Assembly (NCBI GenBank): GCA_029204225.1
Contig: CM055098.1
Location: 7,216,746-7,280,745, forward strand
From: Diphasiastrum complanatum
Lineage: Eukaryota; Streptophyta; Lycopodiopsida; Lycopodiales; Lycopodiaceae
Reading direction: 5' to 3'
DNA length: 64,000 nt
Both the position numbers and the translations under genes were made by a program. Each line of letters starts with the position of its first letter. The first letter of the stretch is position 1. This document shows, in pieces, positions 36,003 to 47,690 of this stretch. The notes under the pieces were generated by a model. The model was given only the letters and a program-made list of their open reading frames with translations, was not told the DNA's origin and searched no databases.

Positions 36003-36781
36003 TCAATATAAGGAGTGTCCTATTTTTTTTGTACTTTGTAGCTCAAAGAGTGAGTAGTAGGGTCCATTTCCTTTTTCCATGAGTTGTGAATGCTTTCCTT
36101 GCTCTACAATTGCTCCATCTTGCACTACTACTATGGTGTCTGCATTTTGGATGGTTGTTAGGCGGTGAGCAACAATCACAGTGGTTCTACCTATCATGAT
36201 CTTGTCCAAGGCATTTTGAACAATATATTCAGAGTGGATGTCGAGAGCACTTGTTGCCTCATCTAGAAGAAGGATTGTAGGATTCTTGATAATGGATCTG
36301 GCTATTGCAATTCTTTGTTTTTGACCTCCTGAGAGTTGTAGACCTCTCACACCCACTAGGGTGTTGTATCCGTTGCTCAAACAGCTGCAATACAACAAAC
36401 AACCAAAAGAAAAAAATTTTAAGTTAGTGACTCTATTGCAATTTGTGGGCATGAACAATTTTGCAAGGAGATTCTATTGAAATTATATGTTGAGTCGCTA
36501 ATTTTGGGAAATACACTTGGCCATTTATTCATTGTCACTTTGCATACAAAATGGATCACACAATGTTTTTTTCAACAATAGTTCAGTTAAGCTGCAATAG
36601 ACTCTCTTCTAAGATCTTGACAAGATATTAAGCTGAATTTAGCTTCAATAGATACTAAAATCTTGATATATCTTCATCAAAGTTCGTTGATCAATCCATT
36701 CATTAGTAAAGCAATGCTTGGGTAGCCACAAAATGAGGTGCATGTAGCAGGATCCATTTATTTTAGATAAAAAAAAGATGT

Positions 36782-36866
<85 letters not shown>

Positions 36867-39800
36867 GAACTTACCAAATGAAATCATGAGCATGACTTGC
36901 CTTGGCTGCTTCAATAACCTCTACCTCAGTTGCACTTTCTTTTCCATATAGAATGTTGTCTCGGATTGTTCCTGAGAATAGAGTTGGCTCTTGGCTTACA
37001 AGACCAATATGTTTTCGGAATGTCTTCAAATCAAGGTTTCTAATGTCAATTCCATCCACTCTCACACTTCCGACTTGTGGATCATAGAATCTCAAAATGA
37101 GACTAATAGCTGTTGATTTTCCTGATCCGCTATGGCCAACAAGAGCAATGGTAGTTCCTGGAGCTACTTTCAAAGAGAAATTTGATAAAATAGTGATATG
37201 TGGGCGAGATGGGTAGGAAAAGCTTACATTGTCTATTTCCACACTACCACGAATACTCTCTAGCTCTTTTCTTGGAGCATCTGTGGATAACTGACTTTTT
37301 CGATCCATGATTTTGAACAATGTTGCCCCTGCACTTGCTCCTTTGGAAAGATTGAATGTCATGCTAAAAGCTTCACCCACTATCCGTCCATTGCTCAAAA
37401 GGACAAGAAATGCCTGGAACATTTGTCCAGTTGAAATCTTTCCCTTGCTTAGAAGCCTTGAGCCATACCATAATCCAAAAGCATAATTGAAAAAGATCAT
37501 AGCCTGAGCAATTCCTAAGCCTAGTGCAGACATGCTGGAGCTTTTGACAAGAGCCCTTTGTGGCACTTCTTGCTGAGATTTGAACAACCTCACAATCATG
37601 TCTTGGGAGGAGAAAGCTAAGATGGTTCTATGGTGGTTTACAGCCTCACTTGCCATCTGACTGGCTTTTTCCCGAGCTTGACGAACAACTTCTGTACAAT
37701 TTTTCAATAGAAAATTCTTGAAAGAAAAGCAAAAGATGTACAAAGGCTGTATTGCAATCATTGGAATGGCTAATCTCCAAGATGCTAGTAGCCCAAGTGC
37801 TAAAGATACAAAGATGTTAGAGCCAGTTTGCAAAGCTAACGATATGCGATCACTCACAAGGGATCTAACCTGCATCAGGAAACCACAAGATCAAAACTAT
37901 TATACATGTAGTTCACATTTTCAAATTTCTAGAGAAAAAATCAATAGCTATAGTTAAACATACCATGCTCGCTTCCGTGGCAAGTTGAGAGCTGATCTTT
38001 GCACTGGAGTTCTCATCCTGATCGAACCAGTCTACTTCAAAGGTGAGTATCGTGCTGAGCATTTTTTCACGCACTCTCCTTATTAGATGTTCGCCCATTA
38101 CTGCAAAGTTATAATGTTGTAGGTAGTTCACCAACATATTCAATCCAGCCAATACTGCAAAAGCCAAGCTATTGATGGTAGCTCTTATCTTCAGTCGATG
38201 GAAATCTGTGTAGTATAACACTGATATTGTGTTCCCAATAAGAAATGCATATGTAGGATATACAATCCCAAAGCCAATGGCTCCCACTGTTCCAAGCAAG
38301 CCATGTTTCCATTCTGGCCTATTTAATGCCAAAAGGCGACCAAACGTTGGGACTTTGGTTTCAGCTGTAAGATTTACGGTTTGATCCAAATTATTTAAGC
38401 TGAAAGGTGATCTTAGTATATCTACATTTGGAGAGCACAACTTGGTTGACGAGTTCTTGAACTCATCGTTGCTTTCTTCTTTGCTTGTCCTTTGCTTTAG
38501 CCCCACCATTTTTGCGTACACTCCATTTTCATGCTTGTGAAGAAGTTCGTCATGCTCTCCAACCTCAACCACCTGTCCATTTTGAACAACCACAATAGAA
38601 TCAGCACTCCGGATGGAGCTAAGTCGATGTGCAACAACCACAGTTGTCTGTCCCACTGACGCATTAACCAAAGCTTCTTGCACAATCTTCTCTGACTCTG
38701 CATCCAATGCACTAGTTGCTTCATCAAGCAAGAGAACATTTGCGTTTTTCAAGATTGCTCTAGCTATTGCAATCCTCTGCCTTTGGCCTCCTGAAACTTG
38801 GACACCCCTGTCTCCCACCTGTAAAGAAATAAAAATCAATTCTTTTTTTAATCATTTGTCACAAAAGCACAACCTTCAACAGTGAGTAAATTCGTCTGCA
38901 AGCATCTCAAATCCTATTTACCACCAGCAAGTGAAATAAATAATCGTGAGAGAAATAGATAATCTTTCTACTTCCCAAGTGCAATGAGGGTCGAGCAATG
39001 TCTAATTCCCTCTCTTTCAAATTTTGAAAGAAAAAAATGGTTCCCTGAATCTGTGCTAGCAATCTCAAGATAAAAGTTACATGTTTTGATCCAACCTGAG
39101 TATTGTAGCCGTCTGGCATTCGTTTGACAAAATCATGAACATTTGCAGCTTTTGCAGCTTGTATAATTTCTTCCATGGTGGCATTCTCCTTTCCAATCAT
39201 AATGTTTTCTTTGATTGTGGTCGAGAAAAGGGCAGTTTCTTGTGCTACCAGGCTAATTTGAGACCTTAGCCATTTCAGTTGCATGTCTTTGATGTTAACG
39301 TCATCTAAAAATATGCCCCCTGAAAGCGGGTCATAAAACCGTTCAATCAAAGCAAAGATTGTTGATTTGCCTGATCCACTTTCTCCCACCAGCGCCACTG
39401 TCCGTCCTGTGTTTATTCCAAATTTGAAACCTTAGAATTTCATAAATCTTGCATGCTTTAGCAATAGATATATTATAGGAAACTACCAAAGCACATCTAA
39501 ATCTAATTTGATTGAACGGTATTCTACGACAGATATTGAATTATTTGAACTTGCTATTCTAACTAGGGAAGCAGATCCATATCAGTCGACATTTGCACTT
39601 TAGTTCATGTCTCAACATGCCTCACGTGGGAAATTGTGACATGTATTTTCATACGATATCTGCTTAGCTCTATATCCTTATATCAACAGACCGATTGGGT
39701 ACTTCGGAAAAATTACCGGCTGGAATTGTTAAGGAGAAGCTTTTGAAAATAATGGTATCTGGCCTTGCAGGGTAGACAAAATTAACATTTCTCATCTCAA

Positions 39801-42800
39801 GTTTTCCTTCAACTTTCTGTAGAACGATGCCTCTGTTATTTTCACAATCAATATCTGGAACATGATCTATTGTCTCAAAAATTCGTCTTGCTGCTATCCA
39901 GGACTCTGCAAAGGGCTTGAAGTCGGGCAAAGCAAAGCCTAAACTCCTGCAATAATACAATACCATGACATAGTTAAGCAATTTCTGTGAAGCTTTTGCT
40001 ACTTGGCATCACAGTAGGATGTATCAATAAAAAGTAATCAAAACTAGATGCTAGAATTGATTGCTCACGTTATAGCAGTTATTGTAGCCAGGCCAACCGA
40101 GATCACATTCGCACCAAGAACACCATTGTACATGACCAATCTGGACCCATACCCTGACAGTACTGCCCATATGATTAAAGACAGTCCTATTGATCCCACT
40201 GTGAGGCCTTTTACAAGTCCTTGTTTCAACCCAACTTGTAGAGTCTCATTCAAGGCTTCTGCGTAACTAGTCATCGTTCTTTTTTCTCCAACAAATGAAA
40301 AGACTGTCCTTATTGACGATAATGCTTCGTCGGCAACATCACCAGCTTTGAGGTATGCAACTCTCATGTCCTTAGCAAGCGAAGCCTGCTTTTTTCCAAG
40401 AAGTATTATGGGGATCACTAACAGTGGCATCAAGGCTAATGTCACGATGCCTAGCTCCCAAACAAACGAATATCCAACAGCAAAGCCTCCGATGAAGTTC
40501 ATCATGTTCATGATGAAATGTGGCACCTGAAGTAGACCATACAAGCACTCCAGTTTACTATTGTCTTCATAGGTAGGAACTAAGGACTTAAGAAAGTGAT
40601 AAACACGTTTTGTATAAGATTTAGCATCCACGTTTCACTTCAATAAGTATTTAACTTATAGGTCACTCTGGGGAATATACGCGAGAGAAAGATGATAAAT
40701 TACTTATCAGTCAGAAAACTAAGCAAAGTCAACAAGATTGAGCAAATCCCAATATTGGCTTCAAAATTTTCATCTACCTAGATTGAAACTGAGATGTTGA
40801 TTCATTCTAGAAATGCTTGGAAGGCATAACGTATTTGAATGCTTTTTTATACCGAAGTATAGATAGCACCACACACCAGCTTTAATGTGGGAAACTGGGA
40901 GCGTCACTTTCGAGAAACTAACTAGATCTCCCAATTTCTGATTCAGAATGCAATTATGTATTCCTCGTTTACAACCATACTTTAAGGGTTTTTCCATTCA
41001 ATTTGTTTTTGCATTATTTGAGAAAAGAGTGTAGAGCCACCCAAAAGTAATTGTGAGGAGAAACATCTGATCAAACATGAATCTTCTGATCTTGAACTCT
41101 AATGTTATGCTTTGAGCAGTCGATGCCAAATTTACAATTCTAGAATATTACAAAAATGAGAAATGCTATGTGGCTGAGAAATGGCTGTCACTTGCCTTTT
41201 GACTGATAGTATCCTGTATAGTAGCAGTGTCAGCTGAGATACTGTTAACAACCTCAACATTGGTTGTAGCCTTTGTGTCGAGGTAGCCCACATCTTTTCT
41301 AAGAATTGCTCTCAAGTAATTTCTTCTTAGACGAGAAGTTTGTCTGTCTGCTGTTATTGTCCAACAAAATCCTTCTGCACAAAGTATAACCCAGAAGATA
41401 GACTTAGCTTAGTGTGGGAACACAGAACTTTCTCTTTGTAGATAGAAGCTGAGTACATTTAAATTCATTGCAATTTCACTTTTTGTTTCCCTCAACAGGA
41501 TCAGTCAACTAGAATATGCTCCTAGTCACATTAATAGAATGATGGCATATCACAGCTTTAACTTCAAACAATGACATCCAGCATCTCCGAGAATGTCCAG
41601 TTGAAACTTGAAATGAGCTCAAGAACCTGTTAGCATTTCATTAATTGGGTGTGGTAAATGGTGTAACGTCCTATGAATGATGAACTTTGCATAGATTCTA
41701 GAATACAAATATACAGTGTAGTATCTGTGCTATAAACAACCGAATACGATGGTTGTATTGTATGGCAGTTCTTATGGTGTTTGAACTTTACATCAACGAG
41801 CCAGGGCACAGAAACGAACGCTCCTTCTTAGTAGAATTTAGTTTGGATCGTTCCTCTTGACATTTAAAGCGATACTAACTTTGACAAATGAGAGTGTTAA
41901 ACAATTACAATGCCTGCAAAACCATTAATCTGCTTATAAACAGCTCGTCTAATTCGGCTGGAAGATGCTTGAACTATACTGTCAGGGATCCTGTCTCTAG
42001 CATGTCAATGCTTGTATATCAAAGCATCGGAGGCGTTGCAAATATTACTAGAAAAAAATATTTGATCACTGATCACGTACCTAGAAAGCAGCACACCGCC
42101 ACGATTAGCCCAGCATAGACAATGCGCACAATAAACTGTTGTAAGAGAAAGACAACGAGCTATCATTGACACTACTGTCTGTCCAAATACCAGAACTAAT
42201 TATTAGACTAAGAGCAAAGTAGATAGTCATGCAGCACTTGAGCAAAAACCTTGAACGTCTTACATCAGATTGCGATCATTGAGCTATTTAGCGTTGATAG
42301 CGCTGTGTGTTCATACCAACTGAAATTGACTATGAGAAAAGTAGATAGTCATGCAGCACTTGATCAAAAACTGTGGATGTCTTACATACATCAGATTGCA
42401 ATCATGAGCTATCTATCATTGACAGTGCTGTGTTCAACCCCGCTGAACTTGACTACGATCGAGCAGGTTAGATATTGATGTAGCATTGGAGCAAAACTGT
42501 GAGCATATTGCAGCAGATTGAGATTGAGATCATGGGTTGTCACCTGATCTATTGTGTGCATGAAATCTCGTGGTGAGGATGAGTGAGGAGTTCCCTCGGC
42601 AAAGGTAGCAATAGCAAAAGCATGAATGGCGCTCCTCAGAACAACCACCAATATTGGCATTGAGAGTCCATCTACGACTGCTCCCACTGTACCAAAAAAC
42701 ATGAGTATGAGATCAGATACATCTGCGTACTGCAACAGCTTCCAAATTGGTGAACCCTTGGCAGTCTTGCCATTGTTGATCTTTTTTTGCTGCTGTCCTT

Positions 42801-42828
42801 GATCCGCCATCTTCCTGTGATCCGCCAT
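36003..42828 (-). CDS. ABCB: ABCB-type (P-glycoprotein/MDR-like) full ABC transporter, 9 exons, 1,249 aa
   Basis: A membrane exporter with layout TMD1-NBD1-TMD2-NBD2; plant relatives of this clade export auxins, lipids or secondary metabolites at the plasma membrane, but the substrate cannot be told here. Exons, high to low: 42544-42828, 42081-42135, 41196-41374, 40069-40526, 39717-39946, 39096-39406, 37964-38818, 36875-37869, 36003-36384. They total 3,750 nt in one frame, with every phase consistent. NBD1 has Walker [10 protein letters not shown] (about 410-418), signature VSGGQRQ, Walker [13 protein letters not shown] and H-loop VVAHRL. NBD2 has GHSGSGKST (about 1036-1044), LSGGQKQ and [12 protein letters not shown]. 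The linker and TMD2 include NRPEWKH and [16 protein letters not shown], typical of ABCB15-like proteins. All catalytic residues are present and the length is normal. Intron 3 uses a GC donor. The start is the first of two ATGs (42828, 42810), right after a microsatellite. Confidence 0.95.
36779..36863. repeat. Compound microsatellite (TG)14(AG)28 in ABCB intron 8
   Basis: Lies 11 nt inside the intron from the exon 8 donor at 36,875. On the transcribed strand it reads (CT)n(CA)n, so the repeat sits immediately downstream of the 5' splice site. Confidence 0.98.
41190..41196 (-). other. GC-AG splice donor of ABCB intron 3
   Basis: The exon ends AAAAG and the intron begins GCAAGT. The next exon starts after CAG at 40,526 (GTGCCACATT). 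No GT donor nearby keeps the frame and the conserved ISQK-VPHF junction, and AG|GCAAGT is the consensus of the minor GC-AG class. Confidence 0.8.
42145..42500. repeat. Tandem ~122-bp repeats in ABCB intron 1
   Basis: A unit containing GTAGATAGTCATGCAGCACTTGA occurs at about 42,219 and 42,341 (spacing 122), with a more diverged third copy near 42,466. CGAGCTATCATTGACA-like segments recur between them. Confidence 0.8.
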
Positions 42829-42831
42829 CTT

Positions 42832-42833
<2 letters not shown>

Positions 42834-42901
<68 letters not shown>
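42834..42901. repeat. Compound microsatellite (TG)18(AG)16 at the ABCB 5' end
   Basis: On the gene strand this is (CT)16(CA)18 ending a few bases before the ATG at 42,828. All three frames are open through it because the repeat has no stops, so upstream in-frame starts cannot be excluded by sequence alone. I place it in the 5' UTR. Confidence 0.95.
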
Positions 42902-42905
<4 letters not shown>

Positions 42906-43001
42906 CTTTGGAGTACCCAAGAGGGAGGAGTGGCAATATATCCCACGAGGTACTTGTATCTGAGGATGGGTACTCAGGTGGAGAGTTTGAATTTCATTCA
43001 T

Positions 43002-43065
43002 CAAGCTTTAAGACATATGATCCTGTCCTCGGGCAAGCTTTAAGACATATGATCCTGTCCTCGGG
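43002..43065. repeat. 32-bp tandem duplication upstream of ABCB
   Basis: Two near-perfect copies of CAAGCTTTAAGACATATGAT plus CCTGTCCTCGGG, about 170-240 bp upstream of the ABCB start codon. Confidence 0.9.
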
Positions 43066-43138
43066 CAGCTTGTCGCGGAGAATCCATTGCATGATTAGCT
43101 CCTGGATTCCACCACTCATTGAGTGTCTCGGTCACAAA

Positions 43139-43302
43139 TTATATGTGGTAATGGCCCTTCCAATCCCAGATCACATGTGGTGATGGCCCTTCCAATATCC
43201 GTTACCTAATACATGACGCATTATATGTGGTAATGGCCCTTCCAATCCCGGATCACATGTGGTGATGGCCCTTCCAATATCCATTACCTAGTACATGACG
43301 CA
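43139..43302. repeat. 82-bp tandem duplication upstream of ABCB
   Basis: Copies at 43,139-43,220 and 43,221-43,302. Each contains two half-units of ATGTGGT(A/G)ATGGCCCTTCC, so the block is a repeat within a repeat. It lies in the likely promoter region. Confidence 0.9.
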
Positions 43303-43428
43303 TCTTGGTTTCCAAGAAAGCGCTTCAACCTGGGATCAAAGTGGATGTCAGGGTAACCAACAAGGCAAAACTAAATGGTTAATGCTACATAATGAAACAT
43401 TTGATTCTTTTCTCCAAATTGATATGTA

Positions 43429-43560
43429 CCCCTCATTGATGAAATCTTGACAATAGGGGGACTTCATGAATGGAATATTGATCACCAATTATGCACCCCT
43501 CATTGATGGAATCTTGAAAGTAAGGAACCTTCAGGGATGGAATATTCATTGACCCTACAT
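43429..43560. repeat. ~66-bp tandem duplication upstream of ABCB
   Basis: Two diverged copies starting ACCCCTCATTGATG(A/G)AATC, the second near 43,495. Confidence 0.8.
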
Positions 43561-45400
43561 TATTTTTAGAGTATGTTTTTTGTGGCACATTATGCTCAAT
43601 ACTAGCATATTTGTTGGCACATGGCAAGGAATAATGGCTCGTCCTCTCATCTCCATGCTATCGTGGCTTGACAAGAAGACTCGCCATTATATCTCTACAT
43701 TGTTCCTTGAATCTTAGTACAATATGCTTCCCATTTTCTTGTTCATCTGAAGAAGTATAATTATGAGTTCTCTTGTTGAGCCCCATTAGGTATTTTTATC
43801 CCATTTTCATGTTCATTCTTTGAGCTCGGAAGCCTAGTTTTGTTTTAAGTTTTCTCATCACTTTTATGTGCTTTATTTCTTTAATATAAAGCATTCTGCT
43901 TCACCTTTATGAAGAGGGTTGATTCATTATAAATTTACCTATGAGACAGATGCAAAGGCCACATGTTCTCACGAGGGTAACCAACCAAATTGCCACTCCC
44001 TAAAGATTCGTGCAACCACATATTAAGTTTGATAATGTTCACTTCTTTGCAAGAAGACAACCCATCATATTTGCAATATATGACAACAGAGGACAAGCAC
44101 ATCTACGACAAATATGAATTTGCCATAACATGTTTTGGAGTGCACATTATCTAATCCGTAAAGGGTTTGCAAGGAAGATTCCTTCATGTTCTTGAACACA
44201 ATCAAGTCCTACAAAGGTTCTTGTTTCTCAGGCAATTGTGTGTTGAGGTTGCATTTGGCAACTTACATGAACCCATAAATGATTAAACTTGACATTATTA
44301 ACTTTGAAAGTGACCTCATTTTGGGATAGTGATGTCACTTATTGTGGAATTTGATAGTGATGTCATCTATTTTTTTGGGCATGTTATGAAAAGTTTTCAC
44401 ATAAACATTGTGCTTATAAAAATATTTTAAAAACATATTATGACTCATAAATATGAATAAGTTGGAGACTCGTAAAAAAATTTCATCATCCTTTACACTT
44501 GGGGACCTTTACATCTAGTTCAATGGGTACTCTGTTGTTGCACGGTTTTCCGGCCTTGCCAGGAATTGACTATAAAAAAACACTTAGAGAGCTCAAGAAA
44601 ATTAGATGTATTGGATTACTTTCTTGAAAGAACTCTTCATGAAGATGAATTACTTTGCTTTGACATGTTCACCTACATAGCAAGCTAATCTATTATCTAA
44701 AGATTCAATGTTTAGGCAAGAACTTTTATTGGATCTCTTTTGCTACAAAGAGATCATGTGAGAGAGCAATATGTGTAGCCCTCATAATTTTCAGCATGAA
44801 TTTGTACATGTTTTTCAATGAAATGTATTATATATGCCTCTTCTTTTCTCTGTCTCATAGTCTAATCCTTTGGAGAAATTATATCACTTATGACTTTTAA
44901 ATTCTTCTAGCCCTCCCCTTGCCTATTTTGGAGGTTAGGAGAAATACCTATAGAATATATAGAAATAGAGAGAGAAAATGGAGACATGTATCCCCATCCT
45001 ATCAATGTTGTAGGACTTCACAACTCTTGCTTTCTTTTGTAGAAAGTTGGGAGATCATATCTTAGGATGTCCTATAAGGATATGTTTCAAACATATTACA
45101 AAGAACAATAGCAACCAAGAGATGAGGATAAAAAACATAAACTTGAGATGGAGATAAATATAAAGATAATGAAATTTCTATTACAAGAAGAATAACAATG
45201 GAGCTATATATTGACTTTGCCATTTCCATATTTATTGCATTCAAGGACCACATTGTCAACACTCTTAAAGAGAATGAATTATTCTTAAGAAAATTATGCT
45301 AATAATTTATAAGTCAAATATGGACTCCTCCAAAAGGGATATTCAATATAGATTCTCAACAAGAAAAGAGAATGAGTGGGGCCATGACCATTAACCAAAA
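43561..45400. other. Intergenic, nothing recognised
   Basis: AT-rich DNA without a supportable gene, RNA or mobile-element motif. The short minus frame at 45,062-45,262 has no features. Confidence 0.4.
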
Positions 45401-45409
45401 TGCCAAGGA

Positions 45410-46100
45410 GAAATCCAATCTTGGAGGTAAAAACAAAGTGTTGTGCTCATCGCTTCTGGCAAAAAAGTCCACCAACAGATCATAGCCTTTGTTGTATTCA
45501 CTTTGCAAAAATTACTAGCATCGGAGGATCCCAAATGTTTGTGTCACATTTATTAATGACTTTAGCACATATACTTGGGTATATCTCCTCAAGCGATATA
45601 AGGCTCTTGTGGAGAATCAACTCAATTAAAGGATCAAGACACTAAGGAGCGACAATGGAGGTAAATATATCTCAAATGCCTTTTGGAGTTTTTGCAATCT
45701 TCATGGGAATCAAAGACAATTCACATGTTCAAGGACACCACAACAAAATGACATATCCAAAAGGAAAAATAGAACATTGTGTGAGTTTGCAAAAGATTTG
45801 TTGTCAGAAAAATCTCTTTCTAAAGATTTTTGGGGTGAGGTTATTAGTACTTCTAATTATCTATGGAATAGATCACCTTCTAAGCCTCTTGAAGGCAAGA
45901 CTCCATTTGAGATGTTGTTCAACAAAAAACCAAGTGTAAAACACATCAAAGTCTTTGGTTGTCTTTGTTTTGCTCATGCACCTATAGAGGATAGATCAAA
46001 GAGAGATGCTACCTCCAGAAAATGAATTTTGCTTGGGTATAATGAGAAAAGTAAAGGGTATAGAGTTTATAATCCTCAAAAAAAAAAAAATTGTAAGTAA
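45410..46100 (+). pseudogene. Ty1/copia integrase relic
   Basis: Read across frames, this matches the copia integrase core: a GGSQMFVS block, a shifted LRSDNGGKY block near 45,640, PQQND near 45,745, then an open part (45,777-46,025) with FWGEVISTSNYLWNRSPSKP and KVFGCLCFAHAP. After a stop comes LLGYNEKSKGYRVYNP. Several frameshifts and stops make it non-functional. No LTRs could be assigned. Confidence 0.8.
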
Positions 46101-46497
46101 AAATGTTGTTTTTTTATAAGAGTCAAAAAGTCTAGTGACAAAGAAACTTGCTCGTCCATAGAGGGAAGTGCCTCTCTAAGAGATTATGAGGGCCTCTAAT
46201 ACTACCTATTTAGTGACAAGTATCTTTATTAGCATATTGTCAATAGATTGGATGGTGAAGGAGGAATCCTACCCCATGTGGTGAAAGCCTCGTGAATGGG
46301 CTAAGCCCTATTTATGTAAAGCTTGGAGAGTAAGTTTCCTCTCTAAACCCTTACCTAATGTGCAAGTTACATATCTAATCCTAGCCTTACATAGCACCTT
46401 GTCAAGATGACACATTAGTAAATGTAGCCAATAGGATGTGATAACTTGTGTAGCACTCCAAAGAGGTAACTTGAGGTTGAAGTTTGCATAATCTTAT

Positions 46498-46966
46498 TGT
46501 TATGTACCATAATGGTACGCCCTTCAGTGATGGCCTCGCAAGGGGCATGACACAGACTTGGAGTTATCGACATGCTTAGGTGCCACGCGTCACCATCCTA
46601 GGTAGTCACATGTCGCCGACAGGACCGTGCTTGATGGGACCCACTGTGCTATGCCTATATAGTGGTGGGGTTTCCCTCTTTCCATTGACTCAGTCTACTC
46701 GGGAGTTGGGGGATGGAGAGCACGTGCTTTAGCCAAGATGTATCTCCAGGCCAGGAGATGTGTGCTAGGGAGAGCCGAGTGCGATGGCTGGTGGTATGGG
46801 ACGCCAATTATCGTAGGAGGCTTGACCGGGCATGATTATGTCGATTGCTCCAGGGCATGGGGGTGGGTCGGTTGTGACCCTACGGTTGGGCGGTTACGGT
46901 GCATCTTCACTTGTATGGGGTGTGCGGAACCTTTAAGGCAGTCAATGATCTTAGGGAGTTGTAATA
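46498..46966 (+). repeat. 5' LTR of gypsy element 2
   Basis: Starts TGTTATGTACC. The terminal CA has mutated to TA. The inverted repeat GTACCAT-A-ATGGTAC lies at 46,503-46,517. A TATA-like CCTATATAGTGG is at about 46,654. Confidence 0.92.
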
Positions 46967-46968
46967 GT

Positions 46969-46981
46969 TGGTATCAAAGCC
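46969..46981 (+). other. Primer-binding site (initiator tRNA-Met)
   Basis: TGGTATCAAAGCC two bases after the 5' LTR; one mismatch from the usual TGGTATCAGAGC. Confidence 0.85.
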
Positions 46982-47320
46982 GTCGATTTCCTTAAGGCGC
47001 ACAGTTCCCTTATTTGCCTTTGCGTTTGGTATTCCTTTATAGGGGAATGTGGTTGTTGGCTTGTTAAACCTTTGTCAAAGATAATTCTTGAAGTTGTATA
47101 ATAGTTAAAAGCTTAGTTTTACTAATAAGGCTTTTCAACTGGAGTTTTGTTATTATTCAAATTTAAGGATTCTGATTTTGGTAAGAACAAACTTTTAATG
47201 GGTTTTAAGTTCTAAGTTGGTTGTTGAGAATCTTGCAACTTAGATTTATTTTATCTGCTATGGGTTTTAATTACCATGATTTACTTCCCCTACGACTTAG
47301 TGAAATCTTCATGTTTAATT

Positions 47321-47660
47321 TTTTTTTTTTTTGATTTTGAACTTGAGGTCTGTCTACATTATTCTGCAGGCTCTCTCTCGCTAATAGTACGGACAGCGCT
47401 GCCTGGAACGGGGGGGTGAGAGATCTCAGTCCAAAAAATAAATAAAATAAAATTATTCAAACTAATCGACGGGGCACCACGCAACAGGATTGCCTTAACG
47501 GTGTCCCTCAACGCCTCGGGATCCGTGGGAGGTACCCACAAGTCAGTACAGTTCTGACTGCGCCTAGTGATCCATACGGGGCGATGCAATTTGGGCATCG
47601 TGATTGAACTGCAAGGAGCCTAGGCAGTCGGGGGAGGGAAGGGAGGGAAGGGGGAGGCGT
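47321..47660 (-). repeat. GC-rich insertion with oligo(T) edge in element 2 leader
   Basis: A block markedly more GC-rich than its surroundings starts with an oligo(T) run (about 47,320-47,334), so on the minus strand it ends in oligo(A), like a retroposed sequence. Its minus strand has a 79-codon open frame (47,359-47,598) with WVPPTDPEALRDTVKAILL, which I do not recognise. A GGGAGGGAAGGG tract borders it on the right. It could be a SINE-like or retrocopy insertion, or just a divergent leader segment. Confidence 0.35.
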
Positions 47661-47690
47661 TATTATCTCTCCCAATATCCTTTGTGAGAT

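Noticed and set aside
36645-36914. Minus frame spanning the ABCB intron 8 microsatellite
   Set aside because: Intronic repeat read-through; the real exon ends at 36,875 with a GT donor.
42713-43183. Long frames on both strands reading SLSLSL/HTHTHT or [12 protein letters not shown] through the microsatellite
   Set aside because: Dinucleotide repeats lack stop codons in every frame, so these frames are artefacts. Only the minus frame joined to MADHRK belongs to a gene.
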